Positions 31,823 to 43,040 of a stretch of DNA of 64,000 nucleotides are shown one piece after another (within the stretch, counting starts at the first letter, position 1; each line of letters begins with the position of its first letter). A program made the position numbers and the translations under genes. The notes below the pieces were generated by a model that saw only the letters and a program-made list of their open reading frames with translations, was not told the DNA's origin and made no database searches. Source of the DNA: Symbiodinium natans. Taxonomy: Eukaryota; Sar; Dinophyceae; Suessiales; Symbiodiniaceae. The DNA is taken from positions 380,878 through 444,877 of the forward strand of contig CAJNDS010002141.1 of NCBI GenBank assembly GCA_905221605.1. Direction: 5' to 3'.

Positions 31823-32168
31823 GGCTCCTCGGTCTTACAACTTAACACCCCTTCGGCCTGACAGCCCAGTGGGTTTAGGGTTTAGGGTTTGGGGTTTAGG
31901 GTTTAGGGTTTTAGGGTTTAGGGTTTAGGGTTTAGGGTTTAGGGTTTAGGGTGTTTGTTTTGGTTCTAACCCCTGCCAAGCCAGAGAGCCCAACAAGTTG
32001 AGTAGTGTACCTTACACATATTCATACTCGGTTCCCCTTGCCTAATTTGAGATGGCTTCCTGAATAGCCTGCTGCTGGGCTCTCTGGGCCCATAAAGAAG
32101 CAACCCCAAACCCTACACCCTAAACCCTGAACCCTAAAAACCCTGAACCCTAGGCCGTTTGAGTCCAG

Positions 32169-32230
32169 GGCATCTTCGCCCATCCTGGAAGTAGACATCT
32201 TCCGCAGACAGTGGCGTCGCTACCGTGCCG
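32169..32230 (+). CDS. Possible exon
   Basis: After GTCCAG one frame reads ASSPILEVDIFRRQWRRY, with a GTGCCGGC donor candidate. A second frame is also open, so the frame is uncertain. Confidence 0.4.
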
Positions 32231-32240
32231 GCATGAAATA

Positions 32241-32351
32241 CTTGGCAGCCCAGTGGTACCCTTCTCCGTGTTGTTGGTTCAAGGTTCCCTTATGTAGTAG
32301 CCAACCCCAAAAAGGGTGCACTTATTATAGTATCGTTACTGGGCTGCCAAG
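32241..32351 (+). mobile_element. Family-2 element, perfect 14-bp TIR, Pol III-like boxes
   Basis: CTTGGCAGCCCAGT at 32241-32254 is the exact inverted complement of ACTGGGCTGCCAAG at 32338-32351. CAGCCCAGTGG and GGTTCAAGGTTCCC sit where tRNA A and B boxes would, about 35-40 bp apart. Confidence 0.65.
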
Positions 32352-32510
32352 AGTATGAACGAAACCTTTCTCTTTGGGGGTTTATAGGGTTTGTGGTTTG
32401 GGGTTTAACTATAGAGTTTTAGGGTTTAGCGTTTGACGGGAAAACCATACTCCAATTGTTCCCTGTGCACATCATATGCCGTAACCTAGCCTGGCCTGCA
32501 TCACTTGCAG

Positions 32511-32582
32511 CGCATCCTCGGTGGCTTCAGTGCCGCGTCATCGCTTGCATATGGGCGCCAGGAAAAATGTGGCGCAATTCGG
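32511..32582 (+). CDS. Exon ending at GTTTAGGG
   Basis: Twenty-four codons after ACTTGCAG: RILGGFSAASSLAYGRQ then EKCGAIR, ending exactly at GTTTAGGGTTTAGGG. Clean reading in phase 0. Confidence 0.65.
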
Positions 32583-32984
32583 GTTTAGGGTTTAGGGTTT
32601 AGGGTTTAGGGTTTCGGGTTAAGGGCTTTGGGCTTCGTGTCCAGGAGTCGCAGTAGTGTCCTTGCTGACGGCATGATGTGCTAGCCTGCTTACCCCCGCC
32701 CTGCAAGGAAACAACAGTTGAATTTTTAGCACCCCCCCCCCCCCCCATCCCCTCGCCGCTGCCCCCCGAATCTTGAAGTGAGGAGATTGTTCGTCTAAAG
32801 GGGATTGTGAAGGGACATATATGAAGAGGAATTGTGCGCACGCCTTTATGCCAAGACGTCAGGGCTTCAAAATCACCCAGGCCCGCCCAAGGGCTTAGGG
32901 TTTTGGGTTCAGGGTTTAGGACCAAACCGGAGCTCCCACATCACACAAGGAATTAGGGTTTAGTGTTTAGCGTTTAGGGTTTGT

Positions 32985-33048
32985 AGGGTTTATAGGGTTT
33001 ATAGGGTTTATAGGGTTTAAAGGGTTTATAGGGTTTATAGGGTTTATG
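32985..33048. repeat. TTTATAGGG variant tract
   Basis: Nine-base units GGGTTTATA repeated about six times, a period-9 derivative of the heptamer. Confidence 0.85.
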
Positions 33049-33375
33049 GCCTAGTTGGCCCATCCTGGTTGCTAACCTCCACTCAACCCTAAACCGCAAG
33101 CCCTCAGCCCTAAACCCGGAGCCCTACACCCTAAACCCTAAACGTCCTTTCTGTGCGGGGCTTCCCTGGCCTTGAATGGTTCTTCGAGAGTTTGGGGCGT
33201 CTCTGGCTTGACGTCCAGCATGAGAGACTCATCTTCTCCATTTGCCCCAACCCCTAGCTCCCCCAAACCCTTCCCTAAAACCCTGGGCCCTAGATCCCTA
33301 GACCCCTAAAGCCCGAACCCCTCAAACCCGAAACCCGAAACCCTAAACCCCAGACCCCCGAAGCCCCTCGCGCAG

Positions 33376-33419
33376 GTCAAGCAACAGATCCTGGTGCTGG
33401 CCCTGAAGGCTTTCTGTCA
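33376..33419 (+). CDS. Short helical exon
   Basis: After CGCGCAG the frame reads VKQQILVLALKAFC. GC donors are possible after CTGAAG or CATG. The helix would suit an armadillo/HEAT protein. Confidence 0.55.
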
Positions 33420-35261
33420 TGGCTTTCCCTACTACCCTTTTTGGGGTTCAGGTTTTAGGATTTAGAGTTTAGGAGCCCTACTCCCCCTTGTATACTATCC
33501 CCTCTAAGGTCCCCCGGCGGTAGTATAGAGGGGGCTAGTAGGGGAACCCATTGAAAGGCTTCCTGTGTGCCGTCAGGGTGCTTCCCCGACGTTCCAAGGG
33601 GGTCCAAATGGTCAGTTGTCCAAGTTATGGTCCCTTTCTGGGTACCCCGCACAAGAGGGGCCGCCTTATATTGAGGACCCCAAAGAGGACAATTTTTTAG
33701 GGAAATCACGAAGCGACTTGACCGCACTTTTGTGCAGGTCTGGGCTTTCCACTCCCTCAATGCCAAGGGGGAGGTGCAGGCACGGGCACTTTTCAGAAGC
33801 AAAAGGGTTTAGGGTTTAGGGTTCTGGAACATCAGGGTTTAGGGCTACTCTTGTTCCCCTAAACCCTAAACCCGAAATCCTAAAACCCTAAAAACCTTTG
33901 ACAGGACTCCAGATTTATTATACTCCCTTGACCCCCTAGACTCTGCAACGTCCCCACCTGTAGTTTGCGCCCCTTCGCGGCGTTTACGTCGCTTCGGGTG
34001 TCTCTTTGATGTTGGAGAAATGAGAAGTCTATAGGGCTGGGAGTTTAGGGCCCGGGTTCCTTTGTCCTAGCCAAGGGAACCTGCTCGCAAATGATTTTCA
34101 TTGGTCCTGGCACTACTCAGGTGATGGTTTTGGATTTTGGCTTACTTATGGTTCATGGGGTTTACCCTAAACCCTAAGCCATACACTCATGAAGGACCCG
34201 AGGGCGACGGGAACGCCCTACAAGCCCCTTTCAAAAACCTTTGAGGCCCCTAAACACCCTAAAACCATAACCCTAAACCCTAAACCCCTAAACCATTAGG
34301 ATAGTTTGCAAGGCCATTCAGTGCCCCTGTCTGGTCACTTACCCTCTTAGAGGGCTCCGCACGTATGGAGCCCTTGGGTGTGTAGGGTATCCAGGGCCAT
34401 ATATTAAGGGTCCCAAGTCAGGGCCCACTATACAGGGGACCTGAAAGCTAGTTACATGAGCTGCTAAACCCTAAACCCTAAACCCTAAACCCTAACCCCT
34501 AAACCTAAACCCTTAAACTCCCAAACCCTAAACCCTGAAACCTGGGAGTCCAGGGCCGGCCGGAGGCCAAGTTGGAGCCAGGCCGAGGAGTTTAGGGTTT
34601 TAGGTTAGGGTTTACGGTTGGTCTGGGATGGACAGGTTGTGCTTGGGGCTTTGGGGAATGTGGAGTGTGGTCCTGGGTCAGCCTCATACTCCTCTCTTTG
34701 CGGGCGGGCTTAGTGTCATTGACCAACACTCATTAAAAATGGTTCTCAGGTACCACTAAGGCATGAGAGATTGAAAGGGTCTCGCACGTTTAGGGTTAGG
34801 GTTATAAGGCTTAGGGCTTAGGGCTTAGGGTGGGGCTTAGGGTTAAACCTCCTAGACTTAGGACCCCAAAACCCAATCTCCTTGACCATGACGCGTAACC
34901 CCAATCTCCTTAACCTCCAAAGCCGCATATCCCTAACCCCTCAACCCTTTAAAAACCCTAGCCTACACCCATCTAACCCCTTAACCCTTAAACACCCCTA
35001 AAGCCTTACAACCCCTGTGATACTTATAACCCCCTAACACCTAAAAACTCTGAACCCTTAAACCCCTAGACCCTTTAAACCCTAAACCCTCATCACCCAA
35101 AGACCCCTATAACCCTAAAAACCGCATCCCAATGGCTGAGGGGACTGCGTACCCTGTATATAATCCCTTTACGGTATGTACGTGGCCCTACATTCTTCAT
35201 TCCCTAAACCCTAAACCCTAAACCTAAACCCTTACTAAGTCCATGGCAAAAATTTTTGAAG
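33420..35261. other. Repeat-rich stretch
   Basis: Contains an inverted repeat (33476-33500 with 33521-33545), degenerate CCCTAAA/TTTAGGG, and CCCTTAA-like sequences at 34880-35100. The short open frames at 33565-33819 overlap the inverted repeat and look accidental. Confidence 0.45.
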
Positions 35262-35320
35262 CAGCGCAAGGCCGCGGACAAACCGACTCCTTCCCGTGAG
35301 CCCAGATCCTGGCTCCAACG
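35262..35320 (+). CDS. Exon, basic Ser/Pro segment
   Basis: After TTTTGAAG it reads QRKAADKPTPSREPRSWLQ, ending in phase 2 at GTTTGTAGG. An internal GTGAGC is an alternative donor. It joins in phase with 36247, completing an Arg codon. Confidence 0.65.
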
Positions 35321-36246
35321 GTTTGTAGGGTTCATTGGGAGTTAGGGTTAGGAGTGTAGGGTTTAGGGTTAAGGCTTTGGAGTTTTATGTAATTGTGGTT
35401 TCACAAGATTCAGGTCACAAGGTTTAGGTTAACGGGGTTTGTCAGGTTTAGGGTTTAAGGTTTCTGAGGTCTGGGGTTAGGGCTAGGGCGGCACTGCAGT
35501 AAATCGGTTTTTTTGCTATCAGGCCCTGGGGAATGGGAACTAAAACCATAAACCCTAAACCCCTAAAGCCTACACGGCGGCAGACCTGCCAAACCGGACC
35601 TCCCCTCCCCTGCCTGTACCTTAAGGATTACTGGGAAAGAAGGACCCCGAATATAGACTCCCAATATAGGGCCACAGCATAGGGCCGGCGACAGGACAAG
35701 GTGGAGGAGGAGGCTTGGCAGGGCGTAACTCAGGTCTGGAGGAGGATCTCGAGGAGGACGGGACCGGGGCCTGGCCAGACAATGGGCGATCCCATGGGCA
35801 GCCTGCAAGATGATGGAGGGTCGGGGGGCCGATGGAGCCTGGCAAGGGCCAGCCAGAGTGGCGAGGATGCCAGACGTCAGCAGAAAATCAGAATCATGGG
35901 GGTTCACGGGTTTAGGGCTTACCCAGAACCAAAAAGAGTATAACTGGATCATATTCCGATCCCTCTCAGAGTTAAGGGATATTCTTACAAGTTTTATGGG
36001 AGCTCTTGAAACCTTGATTTGGATGTTTCATGGTTGCTCCCCCTCAGTACTCTCAATGATACACTGTACTAGATAACTGTAATCACCATCTTAAGGGCAC
36101 TTAAGGGGCGTATAAGTGGGTTATAAGTACCACGCCTAAACCCTAAACTCCCTCATAAACACTAAACCCCACTAAACCTACCAAACCCCCTAAAACCCTA
36201 AACACTAAACCCTTCAAAACCCAGTCAGTGATTTAGTGCTTTCTAG

Positions 36247-36316
36247 GACTTTCGTCGCTTCTTCCGCCACGGTTAATCGAAGGTCTCCAGCCAAAGCGCA
36301 GCCGGAGTCTTACGTG
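36247..36316 (+). CDS. Exon joined to 35262
   Basis: After CTTTCTAG the frame reads TFVASSATVNRRSPAKAQ then PESYV and ends at GTAAATGCC. Phases match on the left (2) and right (0). Confidence 0.65.
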
Positions 36317-37069
36317 GTAAATGCCCATCGGGCTTGGGGTTAGGGTTTTAGGGCTTCGGGTTTAGGTTCAGGGCTTAGGGTTTAGGGTTTTTGGTGGGTT
36401 CCTACTATTTTTTGAGCACCCAGAAGTTAACATATTCTTCCTTACTTCGGAAAATACGGCGGTTAGTATTCTCGTGTTTTTGCAAGGTTCTTAAGAAAAT
36501 AGTAGATTTCGGGTTTAACACTCGAAACGATTTGAAACTTAAGGTACCTAAACCGAAAACCTTAAGGTATACCCGAGCTACCTGAAGGCTCCAGTGTAGT
36601 TCGTTTTGGGCTAGTCATGGGGATTCTAGCCAGACTATCTCATAAAGGAGACATCGGAGCCTTTGGGTAAGCCTCGGCAAGCCCTAAGCACCTAAAATTG
36701 TCCCTTTCGTTAAAAACTACGGGCCCATATATACACAGATATACATATATACATACATGTATAGCCTTTATGCCTTATGTTGCTCTATGTGAAGGTACGA
36801 ATGTGTATAATCCAAAAATGCTGGCAGGTACATTTAGGCCCATGACCTAACACTTGGAACGAAACGCGTTGAAGGATAGAAAAAAAAAAAAAAAGCAAGT
36901 GACGAAGCTGCTACCGAGACTGGAGGCCAGGGGGCTTTGGGGTTAGGGTTCTCGGTTGGGATGTTACCCTTATACAAAAAAGTCCCTTATAGGGATTCTA
37001 GTTTACCACCTATTCCACCGTATCCCTATTAAAGGACTGTTAGAATACGAATTGTCGCACCCTGCGCAG

Positions 37070-37150
37070 AAGCCTGAGAGGGCCTCCAATCGAAGTCCTG
37101 GAAACCCTGTTTGTGGCGGCTGGAATGCTTGGCTTCAGGATTCTTCTCGG
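37070..37150 (+). CDS. Exon ending at GTTTAGGG
   Basis: Twenty-seven codons after TGCGCAG: KPERASNRSPGNPVCGG then WNAWLQDSSR, ending at CGG|GTTTAGGGG. Phase 0, in register with 36247-36316. Confidence 0.65.
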
Positions 37151-37517
37151 GTTTAGGGGTTTTCGGGTTGGGGTTTAGGGTTTGGTAGGGTTAGGGTTTG
37201 AGGGAGGTTTCCAAGGGCGTTTATAAACGTAGGTCTTGCAATCGTATATCAGCCCCTGGTGACTATCGGAGTCAAGAGGATCGAGGCCTAAACACTAAAC
37301 CCAGTAAGTGTCAGAGCCAGATTTAGAGGGCCTTGTCCAGAAAGCAAAGTGTTTTCTCACAAAAAAATTCCAGGACCTTGAAGCCAACTTAGGAAATCTG
37401 TCAGCCTCTTTCAATCCACCCTAAACCCTAAACCCAAACACCAAAACCCAAAACCTAAACCCTAAAAACCTAAACCTAAAATATTAGGGGCAGGGATTTG
37501 CATATATGCACAGGGAG

Positions 37518-37576
37518 GGTGGACCACATCTTCGACCTCGCGTCTACGACCCTCGTGGACGTGCGAGATTCGGCCG
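37518..37576 (+). CDS. Exon-like island
   Basis: One frame reads VDHIFDLASTTLVDVRDSA, a convincing soluble-protein segment, with a GTGTGCTTGG donor. The acceptor is either GGGAG or CACAG, which changes the phase. Confidence 0.5.
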
Positions 37577-39527
37577 GTGTGCTTGGCTTTCAGTGTTTAG
37601 GGTATAGGAGTATAGGGTATAGGGTGTAGGGTTTTGGTTTTGGGGTTTGGGCCATAGGGTGGGTTTTAGCGTCCAGGGCTGGGGAGGGTGAAGCACCGGA
37701 TTCCGGGGGTGAGGGGCCACCTCGGTCTTGGCTCTGACTTTGGTGCTCAGGGCTGTTAGCCAATTCCTTAAACCAAAAGCTTAGGAGTTCAGAGTTAAGG
37801 TTGTAGGGCCAGTGATAGGTGTTGTTCCGGGATTGATAGCAACAGCCATACTTTCCACACGGCTGTTCCTTTTTTGGTGGGTGGGGGGGGGGGGGGGAAG
37901 GGGGAAGGGGCGGTCTTTCCAGCCGGCTTTCTACACAAGGCTGTTTTTTGTTTTTTGTGGGGAGTTCCGATTTCGGGCACAGCTGTGCGCAGGGTGACCC
38001 TCAAACCAACGAGCTACATTGTCAAATTTTTGGGTCTTGGGCCTCACTTTAGGCCCCCTAAGGTTGTATCCTTGGGTTTGGGACCCTTTTTCCAAGGTCC
38101 TCCAGGGGACAATAGACGGGTCGTGAGTATGGACTCCCGTTCATGGTTTAAGGCTTTGGCGTAGTGTTAACGGCCACACAAAAACATGAGGATCGATATT
38201 GGGTAAAAGGGCTCTTTTCAAGGGGCGATTCTGGAAAGCCATGTTTGTGAAGCCGCACGTTTATGTGATTTTTGGACCCCCGATTAGTGTTTAGGGCTTG
38301 GGGCGTAGAAGCAATGTGCCCTTGCAGAGGGGGAGCGGAGTAGAGGCGTGGCGGGGGGACCTGCGTTTGACTCATTGCGGTTGATGGCAAGGGTGATGGT
38401 GAAAACCGGAAAGAAGCAAATGCTGTCTCCCTCTTTCTTGGAGGGCGAGAACGGCCCTTTTTTTTTTTTTTTTTTTTCTTTTTGTCGCACTTTGTTCGAC
38501 CTCTCCAGAGACCAAAAGAAGGGCTCTGACAACAAAGAACGTGCTCAGGGTAGGGGTTTAGGGCGGGGTGTTTCACCAACCAAACCCCTAAAACTCCATC
38601 ACTTTTCAGGCGCGGGCCGGAGCAGCATCAGGGCTCCGCCAAGGCGAGGCGAACTGCTTTAGGGCTTGTGGGTGGTGCGGGCTTTGGGGCTTTTAGGGTT
38701 ACGTAGGGTTTAGGGTTTAAGGTTTCTTTTTGGGGTCCGGGGGTTTTGGGTTTAGGGTTAGGGCGGTGTGGGCCTTTGGGCTTGAGGCTTAGGGTTGAGG
38801 GCTCTAGCGTTTGTAGGGTTTCAGGCATTATAGGGTTCTAGGGTGTTGGAAGGCAGTAAAATGGGGCGGTGCAGGGGTCAACAGGAAACCTGTTGTCATA
38901 GGGTAAGTTCTGAGGGCGGGGGGGGGGGCCCAGTGTGACAAACTTCACCAAAATCCAAAAACCAGAAGCTCAAATGCTGAAGCCTTAAGCCTTCTGCAAC
39001 TGTTCCCAGCAACGTATCACCATTAAGGTCTGCGTTTCAGGTCAGGGTTTTTGGGTTGTGTGGGCTTTTTTGTTGAGCTCCTGCTATTACAGAGGATGTC
39101 AGTCACTTTAGACCTGGACCCTGGAGTCTTACACGTTCACGATGTCGAGTTTGGACATTAGGCCTGCAGGGTTTTTTGGGCATTTGCGTCCAGTTCGCCT
39201 GGACCCCCATGCAAACATTAAGGTTAGGGCTTACGCCCTCTCTAAGCCAAAAAGGGTTAAAAGGCCTATTTGTTCCGGCTTACTCTTGGACCTAGCCATA
39301 AACCCTAACCTAAACCCTAAACCCTAAACCCTAAACCCCTAAACCCCTACACCCTACCAAAACACTAAACACCCCCTAAACCCCTAACCTAAAACCCTAA
39401 ACCCTAAACCCTAAATTCCCATAAACCCCTAAAACCTAACCCTAAACCCTAAACCCTAACCCGAACACCCTACAACCCCTACAACCCTATACCCCTCTAA
39501 ACCCTACCCTAAACCCTAAACCTACAG
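37577..39527. other. Repeat-rich stretch, homopolymers
   Basis: Poly-G near 37879-37895, a T-rich run at 38459-38477 and degenerate repeat. Small open frames are unsupported. A degenerate family-1 right end lies at 39285-39297. Confidence 0.4.
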
Positions 39528-39589
39528 ATGCCATTCGGCGGGGCCATGTCGTCAAACGGCAAACACGGCCCTGAGCAGATGGGTCTCTG
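39528..39589 (+). CDS. Exon, possible start Met
   Basis: After CCTACAG it reads MPFGGAMSSNGKHGPEQMGL and ends at GTGAGCC. The leading ATG could be a gene start directly after a trans-splice acceptor, or be internal. Confidence 0.55.
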
Positions 39590-39634
39590 GTGAGCCTCTG
39601 AGCCGTTAGGGTTGAGGGTTACGAGCGGTTTAGG

Positions 39635-39790
39635 TTTATAGGGTTTAGGGTTTAGGGTTTAGGGTTTAGGGTTTAGGGTTTAGGGTTTAGGGTTTAGGGT
39701 TTAGGGTTTAGGGTTTAGGGTTTTCAGGGTTTAGGGATTAGGGTTCAGGGTTTAGGGTTTCGGGTTTAGGGTTGCGGGTTGCGGGTTTAG
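39635..39790. repeat. TTTAGGG tract
   Basis: About twenty heptamers with TTCAGGG, TTTCGGG and TTGCGGG variants toward the end. Confidence 0.9.
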
Positions 39791-40299
39791 GACCGTGGCC
39801 TTCTGCTTTGGCTCTTCCCCCCTTGATGGTCAAGTAGCACCCTCGTTAAGATGTACAACGCATGCGTCACATGGCCGGCAGTGGTGCTTCAGCCCTAACT
39901 TTGGGGGGTGGCGGGGGGCCGGGGGGGGGGGGAAGCCTAAAGCCTAAACCCTTAACCCTTAAGCCTTAACCCTTAACCCTGAACCCTGAACCCTAAACCC
40001 GAAACCTAGCCTTCCCCCTGCCCCCCTGTCCCCCCCCCCGTGCCTTGGACGCTTAACGTCTATTCTGCGCGTGCTCTTTGTTTTCTTGGATTCTTCCCGA
40101 AAACCAATTCTGTTCTTGGGTTCTCGTTTGGCGCTTCAACGCGGAAGGCGTTCTACCGGATCGCTTTTTGGCGAAAGAGGTTACGAAGAGGAGACGGTCA
40201 ACATTTTGACGGGAGGCCGCGGAGACGACACGGTCAAGGGAGGGGGTTCGGAACATTTTGCTGGGAGAGGGGTGGTGTGGGGAGGCGTGGACCATGCCT

Positions 40300-40586
40300 C
40301 ATGCCTCCGCGCCCTCCGCGCCCTCCGCGCCCTCCCTCCGCGCCCTCTGCGCCCTCCGCGCCCTCCGCGCCCTCCGCGCCCTCGGCGCCCTCCGCGCCCT
40401 CCCCGCGCGCCCTCCGCCGCTCCCTCCACTCCCTCCGCTCCCTCCGCTCCCTCCGCTCCCTCCGCTCCCTCCGCTCCCTCCGCTCCCTCCGCGCCCTCCG
40501 CGCCCTCCGCGCCCTCCGCGCCCTCCGCACCCTCCGCGCCCTCCGCGCCCTCCGCGCCCTCCGCGCCCTCCGCGCCCTCCGCGCCC
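40300..40586. repeat. GCGCCCTCC minisatellite
   Basis: About thirty copies of a 9-bp unit (CGCGCCCTC / CGCTCCCTC variants). Because 9 is a multiple of 3 and no unit contains a stop, all three + frames and the complement stay open, giving artefactual 120-200 residue frames. Confidence 0.95.
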
Positions 40587-41420
40587 CCGCCCGGGACACA
40601 GTGTGCTGATGCTAAGGGTGCATTGCGTCTATTCTGCGGGTGCGTTGCGTCTATTCTGCGGGTGTTTCCTTTGTAAAGTATTTGTTTACAAGGCACGCAC
40701 GTGCAGCATAGCCTTTAAGTGTCCATCTTACCCCCCACACCCCCCCCCCCCCCCCCCCCCCCCCAAAACACTAGCAAAAGAGAGACTTTTTTTGCATACC
40801 CAAAACCTTACCCCCAACCCCCCCCCCCACCCCCCACAAACCCCATAAACCCTACCTAAACCCTGTTTTAGAAGCTTCCCCGAACAACACGCACGGGCCC
40901 TGCAAGGTACTGCCGTGCCTGCATCACCGGGGCTCCTGCCTTGGATGGCTCTCCTGGCCTGTTTTTTTGTCACAGGGTTTAGGGTTTAGGGTTTGGGGTT
41001 TAGGGTTTAGGGTTTGGGGTTGAGGGTTTCGGGTTCAGGGTTCAGGGTTTAGAGGGTTTCCTCAGAAGACTAACAAATGTCTGCTTCTGCCTGCTATCAT
41101 TCGCATTCCTGTCGTTCTCCATCGCCAGTACCATGGTGCTATTGTTTGTGGGTGCTAGTTCTTTACTAAGCAGAATGCTTATATGCCATTCGGATGATGA
41201 GCAGTTGTGTTCAGTACTCTAGGACCCTTATTCCCTTTTTTGGGTTTAGGTTTCTTATAAGCCACTTAAAATCAACAAGGGCATCCTTTTTATTCCCAGG
41301 TTAGTCCTGGGTCTAGCCCTAAACCCTAAACCCTAAACCCTAAACCCTAAACCCTAAACCCTAAACTCTTGCACTTAGTAATGGTTTAAGGCTATGCGCC
41401 CCTGCTTCTTTGTTTGCCAG
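40587..41420. other. No gene seen
   Basis: A 22-bp direct duplication (GCGTCTATTCTGCGGGTG, 40624-40665), poly-C at 40741-40764 and TTTAGGG at 40977-41060. Family-1 copy at 41219-41316. Confidence 0.5.
41219..41316. mobile_element. Family-1 MITE-like copy
   Basis: Left end CTAGGACCCTTATTCCC, right end TTAGTCCTGGGTCTAG, with the shared interior TCTTATAAGCC and AAGGGCATCC. Confidence 0.6.
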
Positions 41421-41470
41421 CCGACGGCGTGGACGCCTCCGCCACCATAGAGAAGAGCACTGGCGAGAAG
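41421..41470 (+). CDS. Exon
   Basis: After TTTGCCAG it reads DGVDASATIEKSTGEK and ends at GTCCGACATG. It can join the exon at 42583 in phase 0. A second frame is also open. Confidence 0.6.
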
Positions 41471-41484
41471 GTCCGACATGTGGG

Positions 41485-41655
41485 GCTTAGGGTTTAGGGT
41501 TTAGGGTTTAGGGTTTAGGGTTTAGGGTTTAGGGTTTAGGGTTTAGGGCTAGGGTTTAGGGTTTAGGGTTTAGGGTTTAGGGTTTAGAGTTTAGGGTTTA
41601 GGGCTTAGGGTTTAGGGTTTAGAGTTTAATGTTTAGGGTTGAGGGTTTAGGGATC
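41485..41655. repeat. TTTAGGG tract
   Basis: More than twenty heptamers with a few CTTAGGG/TTTAGAG variants, directly after the exon at 41421. Confidence 0.9.
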
Positions 41656-41857
41656 TAGGAGCCGGGCTACTTCAGGGTGTGAGGGTCCTAAGATTGGCAG
41701 TGTTTCCGCTTGAAGCACTTGTGAATATCGATGTCTTATCGTTTGGTGCTGACGGTTTTTCGCATTGCGTAGGGCCCCTAGAGAACCCGAGAACCTACAT
41801 CCTGAACCCTAAACCCGAAACCCTAAACCCTAAACCTGAAGCACCAGAATCACCTCT

Positions 41858-41957
41858 CACCCCAGAAGTAGGCCTTTATTCCGTTTTTTGAGGCTTAGGA
41901 TCCCTTCGAAGCCCCCTTTGAAACCAAAAGAGTACCCCGGGTTACTTCTGGGTCTAG
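41858..41957. mobile_element. Family-1 MITE-like copy, degraded
   Basis: CACCCCAGAAGTAGGCC left, GTTACTTCTGGGTCTAG right, with the same interior order. Confidence 0.45.
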
Positions 41958-42156
41958 CAGAGCAGCAAGCCCTTGAAACCGAAGATGGTCCCGGGCTCCA
42001 AACCTGATAATGGCCTCAGGGCTTTGTGGTACTTTACTGTAACTTTAGATCCTTACCTTTTTTGGGTGTATTGGGTTTCTTATTAAGGCAGCTAAAAGTT
42101 TAATTTATAGCTACCCTCCTGAGTGCAGCCAGGAGGGGCTGTGCAACTCTACACCC

Positions 42157-42266
42157 CTGGCAGCCCAGTGATGCCCTTTTGCACCCTTTTTTTAGGTTCT
42201 AGGTTCCCTTATAAGGTAACCACCCCAAAAACAGGGCACCCCCTCATTTTCGTATGGTTACCTATA
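42157..42266. mobile_element. Family-2 copy, degraded
   Basis: CTGGCAGCCCAGTGATGCCC left, then GGTTCTAGGTTCCCTT and ACCACCCCAAAAACAGGGC as in the 32241 copy. The right inverted repeat is decayed. Confidence 0.45.
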
Positions 42267-42404
42267 AACCTTATAAGCCCTAAACCCTAGATTTACAGTA
42301 GGGTTTGAGGTTTTGGATCTGTGCTCATCATCAGGGTCCTCAGGGATAGTTTAGGGTCTGCACCTCGGCTGAACCCTGAACCCCAAACCCTCAACCCTAG
42401 ACCC

Positions 42405-42559
42405 TACTTGGAGGTTCATGGTACTTACCAACCAATGATAACTGGGCTTATAACCCTACTTCTAAGTGGGAGAACCCCTTTCCGGCCCTTTAGGTGTATT
42501 ATAAGTAGGGTTATAAGTACAGTTATAATTGGTTAGTAAGTACCATGAACCTCCAAGTA
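42405..42559. mobile_element. MITE-like element with 40-bp TIR (family 3)
   Basis: The first 40 bases (TACTTGGAGGTTCATGGTAC...) and the complement of the last 40 agree at 38 positions. Total 155 bp, no coding capacity. A diverged copy lies at 52037-52174 and a half copy at 11611. Confidence 0.8.
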
Positions 42560-42582
42560 CACCTTCAACCCTGTCTCGTCAG

Positions 42583-42637
42583 GCAATCAACTCTACGTGG
42601 ATCCTCGGGTCCCTGGCCCAGGCACCGCCGAAACTAG
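42583..42637 (+). CDS. Exon with GT donor
   Basis: After CTCGTCAG it reads AINSTWILGSLAQAPPKL and ends in phase 1 at GTAGTGTT. It joins the exon ending at 41470 in phase 0. It starts just 23 bp after the family-3 element. Confidence 0.65.
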
Positions 42638-42649
42638 GTAGTGTTTTAG

Positions 42650-42740
42650 GTTTAGGGTTTAGGGTTTAGGGTTTAGGGTTTAGGGTTTAGGGTTTAGGGT
42701 TTAGGGTTTAGGGTTTAGGGTTTAGGGTTTAGGGTTTAGG
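42650..42740. repeat. TTTAGGG tract
   Basis: Twelve or thirteen perfect heptamers between two coding-like islands. Confidence 0.95.
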
Positions 42741-42749
42741 TCCTCTCAG

Positions 42750-43040
42750 CACGAAGCCAGAATGCTTGCGCCTGATGGCCTGGAGAGAGGGTGGCACTTG
42801 CGATCACCTGAGCAGAAGACACGTGCCATGCTGGAAGCCACGGAAGACCTGGGCCCTGCACACTGGCCAGCGCCGTGATTCGCTGTGCGCGAGGATGGCC
42901 ATGCCATGTGGTTTCTGTGGATGATGTGCTGCAGACAGCAGACATTGCCCGCGAGTTGAAGATTGCCCACGTTGATGAGGTGCTTCAAGGACCATCGTCA
43001 GGTTTTCTCGGGGTCATCCAGGGATTCCCAGTATGGTTTG
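42750..43040 (+). CDS. Larger exon-like island, frame unclear
   Basis: About 290 bp without telomere-like repeat. One frame reads HEARMLAPDGLERGWHLRS and stops near 42880. Another, further on, reads VSVDDVLQTADIARELKI then AHVDEVLQGPSSG. A third is open across much of it. Two exons or one frameshifted remnant are both possible; no family recognised. Confidence 0.35.

Noticed and set aside
40040..40676. Protein frames of 120-200 residues, including an RTX-like GGRGDD string
   Set aside because: The 9-bp minisatellite keeps every frame open and the GGxGxD likeness is a single short match outside any calcium-repeat array.
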